Part shown: positions 55,480 through 64,000 of the stretch, piece by piece | How the letters are laid out: each line of letters begins with the position of its first letter | How positions within the stretch are numbered: the stretch's first letter is position 1 | Assembly: GCF_019635155.1 (NCBI RefSeq) | Contig: NZ_JAHBZY010000001.1 | Location: 186,001-250,000 of the forward strand | Direction of reading: 5' to 3' | Source of the DNA: Nitrosomonas sp. | GTDB taxonomy: Bacteria > Pseudomonadota > Gammaproteobacteria > Burkholderiales > Nitrosomonadaceae | Length of the DNA: 64,000 nt | Notes under the pieces: model-generated | Told to the model about the DNA's origin: nothing | What the model saw: only the letters and a program-made list of their open reading frames with translations | The model's database searches: none | Program-made: the position numbers and the translations under genes

Positions 55480-58146
55480 TTACCCGGAATTTTCTTGCTG
55501 TTTATCCGCTGATTGCAGCAATACCGGCAAAATAATCAATACGCATACGATCGTAATCAATAAACCGATTGTCAGCAATAATCCCATGCTGGAAGTGCCT
55601 TGGTGCGTGGAAAAGACCAGACTGCCAAATCCGACCAAGGTGGTTAATGCGCTATAAAAAATGGCGCGCGCCGTACTGGTATGCAATAAGCTTTCATAGA
55701 CAATACCTGAGCGGCTTCTGTGTACCATGTGCAAGCTACTGTCGATGCCGATTCCGAGTAATAGCGGCAGCGCAATGATATTGGCAAAATTGAAAGGAAG
55801 GTTGAGCAAAACGGTACCGGCGCCGGTAAATAAAGCTGAAAGCAGTAACGGTATCAATACCAGTAATGTGGAAGTGACGCTTCTGAGCATTATCCACAGC
55901 GCCACGATAACGCCCAGGAGTGCCAAGGAAAACGCATGGATGAAAGCATCCACGACCGCTTCCCCCGCTTCTAAGCTGATCACCGGAATCCCGGTGGCGG
56001 ATGGGGCAATTTGTTGCACGGCGCGAACGAATCGGCGCAGTGCATCGTTATCGTTGATGTTTTCCCGCGGATAAACGGCGATGCGGTAAACGCCGTCGTT
56101 GCCATGCCAGAGTTCCTTGATGGAGGCGGGTAGGGCTTCTTCCGTGAATGGTTGCGCCGTGAGCGCCAATTGTAGCCGTTGAATGGAATCGGGTAGTAAG
56201 CTTAGCAAATCTTTATTAAGCGCACGGAGCATCTGGGCTCTTCCGGTACTATCAGTTTCCGTGGCCGATAATTTCTCCAGATGCAGCAATAAATTGGTTA
56301 GAGATGTATGCAACATGCGGGCGGAATTGGCTGCCGCATGTGCCGGTTGTTCGTTAACGAAATGTTCGAGTGCGGTTCGAAGCCGATCCAGAGCAGTGCG
56401 TTGTTCGGCGACGGTATAGTGATCGGCCGCTAAAAACGCGGCGGGAGAGAACGAGATCGGGCCCAGAATCATGGCCATTTCTTCAATCAAAAGACTTTTT
56501 TCTTCCTGCTGCTGCGGAACCATATCCAGCAGACTGACAACGCTTTTAACCTCCGGTAGGGTGCTAACACGTTTTACGATCGGGTCAATTTCTTGAAAAT
56601 CATTCACCAAAATGTTGATATGCCATGGTGAATCATCCGCATCACCCAATAATTCCTGAAATGTTTGCACAGACTCCGCTTGAGGGTTATTCAAATTCAG
56701 CAGGTTGTAATCGAATTTAATTTTTGGCAGCGCCACGATAGAAGCGATGACGGCGGCTATAGTGAAGCCATATACCATTTTACGCGAGTGTCTTGGCAAA
56801 TCCAGGATATGATTGATAGATTGAGTCGAATCCGGCGATTTTCTTATTTTTGTCGGAAAAACTTTTTGCAGGGCGGGTATCAGCGTGATTGTGATTAAAA
56901 AACTGATGAGCATGCCGGTGCCGGAAATTAAGCCTAGTTCTGCAACACCTCGATATGTTGTCGGCATAAAAGCATAGAAACCAATTGCCGTTGTGATCGC
57001 GCACGCTAACAGCGATTGTCCCATATCACCCCCGGTTTGGCTCAGTGCTTCTGAGAAGGGTTGATCAGGGCTTCTCAGTTCTTCCAGTCGCAATAGGAAA
57101 TGAATGGCATAATCGACGCCGAGGCCTATATAGAGCACTGCAAATGCAATGGAGATCAAGTTAAGATGTCCGACGGCAATCGTGGCAAATGCGGCGGTCA
57201 ATAATAATCCTAGTAGCAAGCTTATGATCACAGTCAGAATCGCGCCTGCTGAACGAAAGGCAAGCAATAATACGGCGGCGACCATCACCAGCGCCAGTAT
57301 TCCGGCATCCTGAGCTCCATGCATTGCACTGTTAAGTTCGTCATGAGCCAATGCCACTTCACCGGTGATGCGAAGTTTCTCGAATGTATCGGAAGCGAGC
57401 CCCATGTTCTCGGCCGCCGTGCGTATGATGGAAATGGGTTCTTCCGCAGCGAAAATTTGAGAATAGTCTAGTTTGGGTTTCGCGATGATCAGCTCTTGAT
57501 AAGTGTCTTTCTGCGCTTCGCCGCCTAATAACGCTTGCCAGGATAAAGCACGGGATTGACCCGCAAGCCGGGCATCCACAGTTGCACTGACACCGCTAAA
57601 AACTGATTCCAGATCCAATTTACGGCCATTGCGTAATTCCTCGGTTGCCTCCGTGAGGACGGAAGCAAACGTATAAAGTGTGGGACTATCGGCGATACGA
57701 GCAATCAGCGGTTGTGCCGCGGCTAAATAGTCAGTGATACGGCCAAGCTCATCCAAGCTTTTAAATAATAATCCATTCTTCTCCAGGAAAGGCTCGCCTG
57801 TAAAAAAATAAATATCCGAGAAGTACGAATGCTCGTTTTGCAGAAAGGCCGTTAATTTTTTGGCAGCCTGATGCGCTTGTTCGGGAGTAGGAGCGTTCAA
57901 TGCCAGCAGTAATGTATCTTCATACTGCGGGAATGATTTGATATAGCGGATATGGTTGGCGCGAAAGGGAACTTCCTCCGAGAGCATGTCCGTCGTATCC
58001 GTATGTACGCCAAGATTGTTGACGGTGTAAAACGTACTGAATGCGGTAAGCGCCAGGATTGCTAGGATGATCCCTATGGCGTGCCGATACGAAAATATAG
58101 CCCAGTGCGAAAAAAACCTGAAGCTAATACTTTGTGTGCTAGGCAC
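55480..58146 (-). CDS. hpnN: Hopanoid transporter HpnN (MMPL/RND family)
   Basis: 888 aa from a GTG at 58146. It is an RND-type exporter of the MMPL subset with two similar halves, each with a periplasmic loop followed by five transmembrane helices. The first half contains LISIAFAVLYIGLGVDYAIH, the second NFANIIALPLLLGIGIDSSL, both with the family Gly-Asp/Gly-x-Asp helix. HpnN moves hopanoids to the outer membrane in Rhodopseudomonas. Together with hpnM, hpnB and hpnH upstream the assignment is strong. Confidence 0.9.
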   Translation of the reverse strand: MPSTQSISFRFFSHWAIFSYRHAIGIILAILALTAFSTFYTVNNLGVHTDTTDMLSEEVPFRANHIRYIKSFPQYEDTLLLALNAPTPEQAHQAAKKLTAFLQNEHSYFSDIYFFTGEPFLEKNGLLFKSLDELGRITDYLAAAQPLIARIADSPTLYTFASVLTEATEELRNGRKLDLESVFSGVSATVDARLAGQSRALSWQALLGGEAQKDTYQELIIAKPKLDYSQIFAAEEPISIIRTAAENMGLASDTFEKLRITGEVALAHDELNSAMHGAQDAGILALVMVAAVLLLAFRSAGAILTVIISLLLGLLLTAAFATIAVGHLNLISIAFAVLYIGLGVDYAIHFLLRLEELRSPDQPFSEALSQTGGDMGQSLLACAITTAIGFYAFMPTTYRGVAELGLISGTGMLISFLITITLIPALQKVFPTKIRKSPDSTQSINHILDLPRHSRKMVYGFTIAAVIASIVALPKIKFDYNLLNLNNPQAESVQTFQELLGDADDSPWHINILVNDFQEIDPIVKRVSTLPEVKSVVSLLDMVPQQQEEKSLLIEEMAMILGPISFSPAAFLAADHYTVAEQRTALDRLRTALEHFVNEQPAHAAANSARMLHTSLTNLLLHLEKLSATETDSTGRAQMLRALNKDLLSLLPDSIQRLQLALTAQPFTEEALPASIKELWHGNDGVYRIAVYPRENINDNDALRRFVRAVQQIAPSATGIPVISLEAGEAVVDAFIHAFSLALLGVIVALWIMLRSVTSTLLVLIPLLLSALFTGAGTVLLNLPFNFANIIALPLLLGIGIDSSLHMVHRSRSGIVYESLLHTSTARAIFYSALTTLVGFGSLVFSTHQGTSSMGLLLTIGLLITIVCVLIILPVLLQSADKQQENSG

Positions 58147-58179
58147 GTTCTACCGCGTCCAGGGATAAATATACGGATT

Positions 58180-58818
58180 TCATTGCGGATTCAGCCGGGT
58201 CGATGCAATTTTTTCCTTAAGCATGTCAATCAATGCCTGAAACCCGCTTCGCTGCAAAATGGAGCGATATTCCCCCCGCTTGATTGCCAGATCGCTGACG
58301 CCGTCAAACAGGATATTCGTGATACGCCAATGACCCTGATCTAAGTGAAGCACATAATCAAAATTGACTGTCCCACCATCCGATTTGGTTAATTGACTGC
58401 GCACCAGAACTTGATCGCGCGGGAGGTTACGCTGTTCAATAATCCGGAATTGCTCGCCTTCATGTTGTGTAAAGCGCCCGGCGTAGGTAGCGATACTGAG
58501 CTGGCGGAATGTTTCCACCATTAAAGCTTGTTGGGTTGGGTCCAATTGCGACCAATACGTTGCGCCCAAGATTGTTTTGATAATGAGACTAATGTCGTGA
58601 GATTGATCAATCACAGGTTCCAAGTATTTGTACCGTCCATCGTAACCGAGTTTTTCTCCGTTTTGCATGACGTGCAGTAACGAGGACTGTAAATACTGAA
58701 TCACTTGTTCCGGGGTTCCGGTTTCTGATTCAGTGGTGCTGAATGCTGGTGGAGCTAACAATAGTATGACCAGCATCAAACCCCATCGAATTGTGTTAAT
58801 TAGTTGTTTTACTTTCAT
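58180..58818 (-). CDS. hpnM: Hopanoid-associated MlaC-like periplasmic protein HpnM
   Basis: 212 aa with a signal peptide (GLMLVILLLAPPAFSTTES). It is an MlaC/Ttg2-type lipid-binding domain: EQVIQYLQSSLLHVM, DISLIIKTILGATYWSQLD, FRQLSIATYAGRF and INFDYVLH-like strands (here VNFDYVLHLDQG). HpnM is the periplasmic partner of HpnN in hopanoid clusters. It overlaps hpnB by 23 bp and lies 33 bp before hpnN. Confidence 0.88.
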   Translation of the reverse strand: MKVKQLINTIRWGLMLVILLLAPPAFSTTESETGTPEQVIQYLQSSLLHVMQNGEKLGYDGRYKYLEPVIDQSHDISLIIKTILGATYWSQLDPTQQALMVETFRQLSIATYAGRFTQHEGEQFRIIEQRNLPRDQVLVRSQLTKSDGGTVNFDYVLHLDQGHWRITNILFDGVSDLAIKRGEYRSILQRSGFQALIDMLKEKIASTRLNPQ

Positions 58819-59923
58819 ATCGGCGATCTTTCCAGCTAGCGCGTTCCCCTCGCCAGTAACGTAGAGCGGATGTCCAAGTCATGGCAAGATATAAAGTACC
58901 GATGATAGGCAATCCAAAACACCAGAAGGGAGAACGCTGATAATAAGATAAAGTCGGTAAATAGGTGAAGAACATGGCTGCCCATACCAGCAAGCACATG
59001 ATGAAAATTTCTTGCACTGGTGAAAACAAAAATGCAAAAGGAGCTGCCCAAAACATGGCGGTCATTATCAAAGTACAGATAATCAGCAAGGTTAGCGAAT
59101 ATCGTAGTTGTGTATAAGCAGTTCGCGCAACCATTTCCCAAATCGGTTTTAGTTCATTATAACCGCGGTGACTGCGCGCAGCATGACTGAGTCCCAAATA
59201 GGTACGCAAGCCGGCGTGCTTGATATGGGCGGCTAACGTACAGTCATCAATCAGTGCGTTGTGCAGATTTGAGAAAGCGCCTACCGATCGTAGCGCCGCT
59301 GTTTCAACTAAAATACATCCGCCGGCTGCGGCTGCTACGCGTGATGCGGGTTTGTTCGCTAATGCAAATGGATATAGTAGCTTGAAGAAGAAAATAAAAG
59401 CGGGCATTAGCAAACGTTCAATAAAATTAAGCATTGGTGGCTCGGCCATCAACGATACCAATGAAAGTTTTTCCTGGCGGGCTTTTCGATGCAGTTCGGT
59501 CACTATTCCTGGAGCAAGTTCAATATCGGCATCCAGCAATAACGTATAGGGTGTTTTGACTTCGCGCAAACCTTGTTCCAGTGCCCATAACTTGCCACTC
59601 CAGCCTGCCGGAGGTGCAACACCTGAAATAACCATCGCTTCACATTGACGAGCCCGCTCGGCAGTATCATCTGCCGATTGATCATCAATGACGATGATGG
59701 TCATTCCGCTTCCCTGAGATTTTATGCCGCTGAGTGTCTGCTTGATATACGGACCTTCGTTACGGGCAGGAATCAGTACGGTAATATCCCGGACTGATTC
59801 ATTCACTGCCGTCGTTTGTTGAGTTTCGATCTTTTCCCGGGTGCTCCACGGTCTCCATGGCAACAGTATTAATGACCACCAGCATATCGCACCAAAAAAA
59901 GACAAATATAAAACTAACTCCAC
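58796..59923 (-). CDS. hpnB: Hopene-associated glycosyltransferase HpnB
   Basis: 375 aa starting at GTG 59923. GT2 family: VLIPARNEGPYIKQTLSGIK, IVIDDQSADDTAE, then DADIELAPGIVTEL (DxD-type) and a TLAAHIKHAGLRTYLGLSH segment. There are hydrophobic segments at the N terminus and C-terminal transmembrane helices. HpnB is proposed to work with side-chain modification; its precise acceptor is not established. It lies between hpnH (54 bp) and hpnM (overlap). Confidence 0.88.
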   Translation of the reverse strand: MELVLYLSFFGAICWWSLILLPWRPWSTREKIETQQTTAVNESVRDITVLIPARNEGPYIKQTLSGIKSQGSGMTIIVIDDQSADDTAERARQCEAMVISGVAPPAGWSGKLWALEQGLREVKTPYTLLLDADIELAPGIVTELHRKARQEKLSLVSLMAEPPMLNFIERLLMPAFIFFFKLLYPFALANKPASRVAAAAGGCILVETAALRSVGAFSNLHNALIDDCTLAAHIKHAGLRTYLGLSHAARSHRGYNELKPIWEMVARTAYTQLRYSLTLLIICTLIMTAMFWAAPFAFLFSPVQEIFIMCLLVWAAMFFTYLPTLSYYQRSPFWCFGLPIIGTLYLAMTWTSALRYWRGERASWKDRRYESKTTN

Positions 59924-59977
59924 TCTGATTCCTGCATTCAGTAGACCAAAAAAAACAGACTGCGTAACTTTTCCTGT

Positions 59978-61096
59978 TTACTTATTGATTACTGATACAG
60001 TGATGTCGGAAAGTTTTTTTGCGGCTTGAGCATCTTCTGCAACCCATTTTGGAGCGGGCTCCTCCACCATCGGTCCGGTTGTTCTGGGGCCTTTCATGGA
60101 AGCTACCAAGGCTTTCCAAGGATGCTTCAGCGTATCTTCGACAGCAGTGGCTTCGTATCCGCAATGTGCCATGCATTGGGCGCATTTGGGATTATTAGCC
60201 GTTCCATATTTTTCCCATGGAGTGTCGTCAAGAAGTTCTTTAAAAGTCTTTGCATAACCTTCGTCAGATAACAGATAGCAAGGTTTTTGCCAGCCGAATA
60301 CATTTCGGGTCGGATTGCCCCAGGGGGTGCAATTATAATTTTGATTACCGGCCAGGTAATCTAAATACAATGCAGAATGATTTAAGCGCCATTTGCGTTT
60401 CAGTTTTTTACCCAACTCAAAAATGCCGCGGAACAATTTTTTGGTATCCTGACTTTTGATAAAAACATCCTGCTTAGGTGCTTTTTCGTAACTGAACCCA
60501 GGCGCGATTGTAGCCGCTTCAACACCGAGCTCCATAACGTAATCGAGAAATTCAGCAACATCTTCTGGAGTTTCTCCCTGGAATAGCGTGCAGTTTACGG
60601 TCACTCGAAATCCTTTCTCCAAAGCTAATTTGATTGCTTCAACCGCACGGTCAAAAACACCATCCTGACAAACTGAAGCGTCGTGACGTTCTTTCATGCC
60701 GTCGAGATGAATGGAAAAAGTCAAATAAGGAGAGGGTGTGTAATCGTTGATTCTTTTCTTCAACAATAACGCATTGGTACATAAATAAACATATTTTTTG
60801 CGTTTGATGATACCGGCGACAATTTCCGGCATTTCCTTGTGCAACAACGGTTCGCCACCTGGAATCGAGACCATCGGGGCTCCGCATTCATCAACCGCCT
60901 CCATACATTGCTCATAGGAAAGGCGTTGATCAAGAACATCTTCAGGGTGAGCGATTTTTCCACACCCGGCACAAGCCAGATTACAACGAAACAAAGGTTC
61001 AAGCATCAGCACCAGCGGATACTTCTTAACACCTTTTATCTTTTGCTTGATGAGATAAGTACCGACCGTAATTTGCTGACGTAAAGGAACACCCAT
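59978..61096 (-). CDS. hpnH: Adenosyl-hopene transferase HpnH (radical SAM)
   Basis: 372 aa from the ATG at 61096, with GGAGG six bases before; the longer TTG start at 61111 overlaps that Shine-Dalgarno sequence. The radical SAM cluster motif is C38-NLA-C42-AG-C45 (RCNLACAGCGK). Other blocks are GGEPLLHKEMPEIVAG, TFSIHLDGMKERHDASVCQD, and a C-terminal CAQCMAHCGYEATAVED, the extra Cys cluster of HpnH. It joins adenosine to diploptene, the first step of extended hopanoid side chains. It is the first gene of the hpnH-B-M-N run. Confidence 0.95.
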   Translation of the reverse strand: MGVPLRQQITVGTYLIKQKIKGVKKYPLVLMLEPLFRCNLACAGCGKIAHPEDVLDQRLSYEQCMEAVDECGAPMVSIPGGEPLLHKEMPEIVAGIIKRKKYVYLCTNALLLKKRINDYTPSPYLTFSIHLDGMKERHDASVCQDGVFDRAVEAIKLALEKGFRVTVNCTLFQGETPEDVAEFLDYVMELGVEAATIAPGFSYEKAPKQDVFIKSQDTKKLFRGIFELGKKLKRKWRLNHSALYLDYLAGNQNYNCTPWGNPTRNVFGWQKPCYLLSDEGYAKTFKELLDDTPWEKYGTANNPKCAQCMAHCGYEATAVEDTLKHPWKALVASMKGPRTTGPMVEEPAPKWVAEDAQAAKKLSDITVSVINK

Positions 61097-61449
61097 GAAT
61101 ATTACCTCCAAAAATACTTCAAACGCATATGAATGGCCAAAAAGTTTCTGGCACGAAAAAGCCTAAATGGCAAATATAAGCTCTGTCCGCTTGATAAGTG
61201 CTAGTAAGTAGGCAATAAATTTTTTGCTACATGACCTTTTGAATACTGAAAAAAGACGCTGTGAAAATATTAAGGCAGCCTGGATTCTTTTAGCGTCTAT
61301 GACTCTATAATTATCTGAAAAGGCATTGAAATCAGTATTCCAAGTTTAACTATAGAACATGAACCCCTCTATAGCAAATATTTTATATCAGCTGGAGGAA
61401 TTTATTGCGAGTAACTATCAAAAAAATGGATCGATAGTTATTTTTTATG
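61097..61449. other. Intergenic region upstream of hpnH
   Basis: About 350 bp between the hpnH start and the terminator of the lipoprotein gene. It holds no coding frame that I can support. On the minus strand a TATATT about 75 bp before hpnH could be a -10 box, without a clear -35. Confidence 0.4.
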
Positions 61450-61497
61450 GAACAAAACAACACCCGCACTAAGAGCAGTACGCCCCTGGTGCGGGTG
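61450..61497 (-). terminator. Rho-independent terminator of the peptidoglycan-binding lipoprotein gene
   Basis: A 9-bp perfect stem CACCCGCAC / GTGCGGGTG (61461-61469 with 61489-61497) with a 19-base loop, 27 bp beyond the gene's stop. Reading the minus strand, the stem is followed by TTGTTTTGTTCC, a T-rich tail. Confidence 0.75.
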
Positions 61498-61523
61498 AAA
61501 AGATAGCAAAATGATTTGACTTC

Positions 61524-62057
61524 TTATTCGAATGTAACACCGAGTGTACGAAGCGTTCTCTTGGTTATTTTTCCTGGAGTGATGCCATTTTGTTTCTGGA
61601 AACTTTCAATGGCGGCAACTGTTTTAGCTCCGCTAACTCCGTCAACAGGTCCGGGATTTAATCCTGCATCGACAAGTGCTTGCTGAATTTTTTTCATCAA
61701 TGCCGGAGTTGTTTTGACAACATCATTGCCATCATCCGCAACTTCAACAGCTGCAATGGTTGCAGATTCTACTTCAATTGCAGCAGTATCTCCATCGGTT
61801 GACTCGATGCTTTGTAAGCTTTGTACATCTTCAATGAGAGCTGGCTCTGCAGCAGGGATTGCAGGAGCAGGTGCGGGTGCAGGTGCCGGTGCGGGTTCAG
61901 GTGTGGCTGCGGCAGGCGCTGGTGCGGCTGCTGTTGTTTCATCATCTTTTGGGGGGAGCGGTTTTTTTTCAAAAATAGGTTTACAGCCAAATAGCAATCC
62001 TATCGCCAGAAAAAGCATCGTGTAAGTTGTTAATTTATTAGTTTTACTAACCATCAT
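61524..62057 (-). CDS. Peptidoglycan-binding-domain lipoprotein
   Basis: 177 aa. The lipoprotein signal ends LLFGC with Cys25. A linker of alternating Ala and Pro follows at about residues 43-70 (PAPAPAPAPA-like), as in proteins that cross the periplasm. An acidic stretch leads into a C-terminal PG_binding_1 domain: KKIQQALVDAGLNPGPVDGV, then GAKTVAAIESFQKQNGI. It is monocistronic with its own terminator, and is likely an envelope-anchoring or cell-wall-associated protein. Confidence 0.83.
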   Translation of the reverse strand: MMVSKTNKLTTYTMLFLAIGLLFGCKPIFEKKPLPPKDDETTAAAPAPAAATPEPAPAPAPAPAPAIPAAEPALIEDVQSLQSIESTDGDTAAIEVESATIAAVEVADDGNDVVKTTPALMKKIQQALVDAGLNPGPVDGVSGAKTVAAIESFQKQNGITPGKITKRTLRTLGVTFE

Positions 62058-62266
62058 TGCGATTCTCCATGAAAAATTTTCAAAAAATCATTCGATTGCG
62101 TAGGTTATACGCATTCTAATGACAAGCCTCTTTATCTTCCATCTGTTACCGAATAATCCGTGAAACTATCTTCATTTAATTATTATATTTATAGTGTCAT
62201 GGGCTCTGCATTTTGCTGCGATGTGAACTATCACACTTTTCTAATCATAACGCAATCTAAAATAAA

Positions 62267-63433
62267 TTGACTAATGAGGGATTTAACGCCATAAAAAATA
62301 AAAAATCCATATGCTTAATTGGCGGCGGACATAGTCATATTGCCGTTATTAAGCAGTTTGGAATGCACCCGATTCCGGAAGCAGCCCTAACGCTTATCAG
62401 TTCGGAAGCGTTGACACCCTATTCGGGAATGATTCCTGGATTGATCGCCGGTCACTATGCATTTAAGGATTGTCACATTGATTTAATGAAGCTATGTCAA
62501 TGGGCTGGGATACGGTTTGTTTGCAGTGAGGTGCATGCGATTAATCCTTGTGACAAGCAAGTATATTGTGATCAGCATCCTCCCTTGCGTTATGATTTTC
62601 TCTCGATCAATGTTGGTTCTCAGCCGGCGCTTCACCAGATTCAGGGAGCCGCCGCCCATGGTCATCCTGTCAAACCGATCAAGCGCTTTTTTCAAGACTG
62701 GCGGCATTGGTTCGAATCAATTCATCGTTTAAGCTATTCACCACGTATTGTCGTCATCGGAGGAGGCGCTGCCGGGATTGAAATTTTATTGGCCATGCAC
62801 TATGCAATGCACCGCACGATTTCGATGCAATCCAACTTTACGTTGGTGTGCGCCGATCAGCAAGTTCTCAACTCGCATAATAAGCAAGTACAGGATTTTT
62901 TTGATCATCACTTACAATCGTTAGGAATTGCCATCATTCATGGAAAACGAGTGGTATCGATTAATGAGCGCCAGATTATGCTCAATGATTTAACGCTGCT
63001 GAATTACGACTTCGCTGTTTGGTGCATTCATGCAGCAGCTCCGCCGTGGTTGAGAGAAAGCGGTATTCAATGCGATGAGAAAGGATTCGTTCGGGTGGAT
63101 CAATATCTTCGCAGCATTTCGCATCCGGATATTTTTGCGACTGGCGACGCGGCATCGTTTGTTCCGGTTCCATTGCCAAAAGCGGGGGTTTACGCGGTAC
63201 GTCAGGGACCGGTGCTGGTAAGAAATATTGCCGCGCTGCTAGAGAATCAACCGTTGTCTCCCTATAGGCCGCAACGGCATTATTTAAGCATAATAACCGC
63301 GGGTGATCGTTACGCCGTTGCTTCCAGAGGAAGCTTTTTTGCCAAAGGTAAGTGGGTCTGGTATTGGAAAAATATGATTGATCGTTCCTTCATGGCGCGC
63401 TTTAATCCAAAATTGCCGGGTGGATCGCAATAA
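62267..63433 (+). CDS. FAD/NAD(P) oxidoreductase (TIGR03169-like)
   Basis: 388 aa from TTG 62267; no Shine-Dalgarno sequence is visible there, so the start is uncertain. It has an FAD-binding fold with IGGGHSHIAVIKQFG near residues 18-32 (GGGHSH variant), GLIAGHYAFKDCHIDL, a second dinucleotide fold VVIGGGAAGIEILLAMHYAM, and the C-terminal SHPDIFATGDAASF. This layout matches the family that in some genomes is fused to the selenophosphate synthase SelD. It is related to type II NADH dehydrogenases; the electron acceptor is unknown. Confidence 0.82.
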   Translation: MTNEGFNAIKNKKSICLIGGGHSHIAVIKQFGMHPIPEAALTLISSEALTPYSGMIPGLIAGHYAFKDCHIDLMKLCQWAGIRFVCSEVHAINPCDKQVYCDQHPPLRYDFLSINVGSQPALHQIQGAAAHGHPVKPIKRFFQDWRHWFESIHRLSYSPRIVVIGGGAAGIEILLAMHYAMHRTISMQSNFTLVCADQQVLNSHNKQVQDFFDHHLQSLGIAIIHGKRVVSINERQIMLNDLTLLNYDFAVWCIHAAAPPWLRESGIQCDEKGFVRVDQYLRSISHPDIFATGDAASFVPVPLPKAGVYAVRQGPVLVRNIAALLENQPLSPYRPQRHYLSIITAGDRYAVASRGSFFAKGKWVWYWKNMIDRSFMARFNPKLPGGSQ

Positions 63434-63480
63434 TCCGCAAGGTGTCGAGTTCTTATGATTCTGGAGATTGTAAAGTAGTG

Positions 63481-64000
63481 CTATGCATCCAGTAACGCCG
63501 CGACCAGTTTGGTTTCTAATTCCTGAAATTGCGCATTGCCATTGCGGGCCGGTGATGGCTCGTGCCAAGAGGGGTTTTGCCGCAGGGTGCTGATCATTTT
63601 TTGCCATTGGTCAGGCAATTTCTCAGTATCCGCTTTATCGACATGCAGCATATCTTGCGCAGCATGACCGCGATGCATCAATTTCTTTAATAAGTGTTTC
63701 TGGCGCAAGTACAAAATTTGTACAGTGGTTTCATCGGCGCATTGCCATTTGGTGCCTTTGACGGTTGCTTTGATTTCATCGCCGTATCGTCTGAAAGTGG
63801 ACCAGCTTGCGCCGGCAAGTGCGCCTAATGCACTGGCAGCCCCCAGGCTCATGCCGCCGACCATCAAATCAATACCGGCGCCGGCTGCGGCGCCTTTAGC
63901 AGCGGCGCTGCCGACATCCAAGCCATAGGCCTTAAGAATGCCGGGCGCGAAAATATCCAATTGCCACTGACCATTGCTGACAGGAATATTCTGAATCGCC
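63481..64000 (-). CDS. DUF3482-type protein, C-terminal part (probable GTPase)
   Basis: 173 codons are visible; the gene runs off the right edge, and the frame is open to base 64000 (upstream residues AIQNIPVSNGQWQLDIFAPG). It has a Gly/Ala-rich helical pair (GAAAGAGIDLMVGGMSLGAA, then SALGALAGASW) and a C-terminal helical part (LYLRQKHLLKKLMHRGHAAQ), which are the features of DUF3482, usually fused behind a GTPase domain. The GTPase domain itself is outside the window, so function is by family only. Confidence 0.8.
   Translation of the reverse strand, partial: AIQNIPVSNGQWQLDIFAPGILKAYGLDVGSAAAKGAAAGAGIDLMVGGMSLGAASALGALAGASWSTFRRYGDEIKATVKGTKWQCADETTVQILYLRQKHLLKKLMHRGHAAQDMLHVDKADTEKLPDQWQKMISTLRQNPSWHEPSPARNGNAQFQELETKLVAALLDA

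Noticed and set aside
61150..61166. TGGCACG resembling a sigma-54 -24 element, plus strand
   Set aside because: The downstream GC is one base too close (N9 instead of N10) and no plus-strand gene follows.
1..64000. CRISPR arrays, tRNA or rRNA genes, intact insertion sequences or phage genes
   Set aside because: No regular spaced repeats, cloverleaf-like segments or transposase/integrase frames were seen by reading; a tRNA/IS search program would be decisive.

Overview
The window looks like chromosome of a betaproteobacterium, most probably of the Nitrosomonas/Nitrosospira group. The basis is the combination of an FlrB/FlrC-regulated lateral of flagellar fli genes, a hopanoid tailoring cluster (hpnH-hpnB-hpnM-hpnN, plus hpnO), an NADP-type gdhA, and general protein and codon character. 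No 16S gene or ammonia-oxidation gene is present, so the genus is an inference. No rRNA, tRNA, CRISPR array or intact insertion sequence was seen.

Layout. 1-1585: 3' end of recJ, then a MgtC/DUF4010 membrane protein. 1589-3505: an Ala/Glu-rich coiled-coil protein with a 14-residue repeat. 3743-15056 (minus strand): thirteen flagellar genes in the order fliF-G-H-I-J-K-L-M-N-O-P-Q-R. 15390-18312 (plus strand): a divergent flrB-flrC-fliE set, so fliE is separated from fliF. 18352-20205: ABC-F ATPase yheS. 20476-23585: ydbH-ynbE-ydbL, an AsmA-like envelope lipid-transfer operon. 23671-24756: a small secreted-type RTX/DUF4214 protein. 24889-29725 (minus): cca, slt, gdhA.

30254-32690 is an uncharacterised two-gene cassette: a 561-aa protein with a Ser/Glu/Thr-rich middle, whose end overlaps a 255-aa protein carrying a caspase-like His-Gly...Ala-Cys dyad. 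It is the best candidate here for an undescribed system. lysS follows. 34618-38345 is a decaying accessory stretch: a frameshifted lipoprotein gene, a RelE/ParE-type toxin with a -1 frameshift beside an intact antitoxin, a BrnT toxin with a -1 frameshift that runs in frame into its antitoxin, and a remnant of an XRE-type regulator.

38430-46024: an LtaS/sulfatase-like membrane enzyme, then tamA-tamB. 46074-49904 (minus): HAD phosphatase, hda, AI-2E family permease, hpnO. 50355-51209: a papain-like (C1A) protease. 51735-55468 (plus): purM, purN, a DUF3108 protein, an RsmB-like rRNA methyltransferase. 55480-61096 (minus): hpnH, hpnB, hpnM, hpnN. 61524-62057: a peptidoglycan-binding-type lipoprotein. 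62267-63433: an FAD/NAD(P) oxidoreductase. 63481-64000: the 3' end of a DUF3482 (GTPase-type) gene.

Functionally, much of the window concerns the envelope: the flagellar export gate, switch and basal body; two AsmA-like inter-membrane systems (YdbH/YnbE and TamA/TamB); and hopanoid side-chain synthesis (HpnH, HpnO, HpnB) with the HpnN/HpnM export pair. Several start sites were moved inward from the longest open frame because a Shine-Dalgarno sequence or operon overlap supports the shorter form; these choices are stated in the entries.
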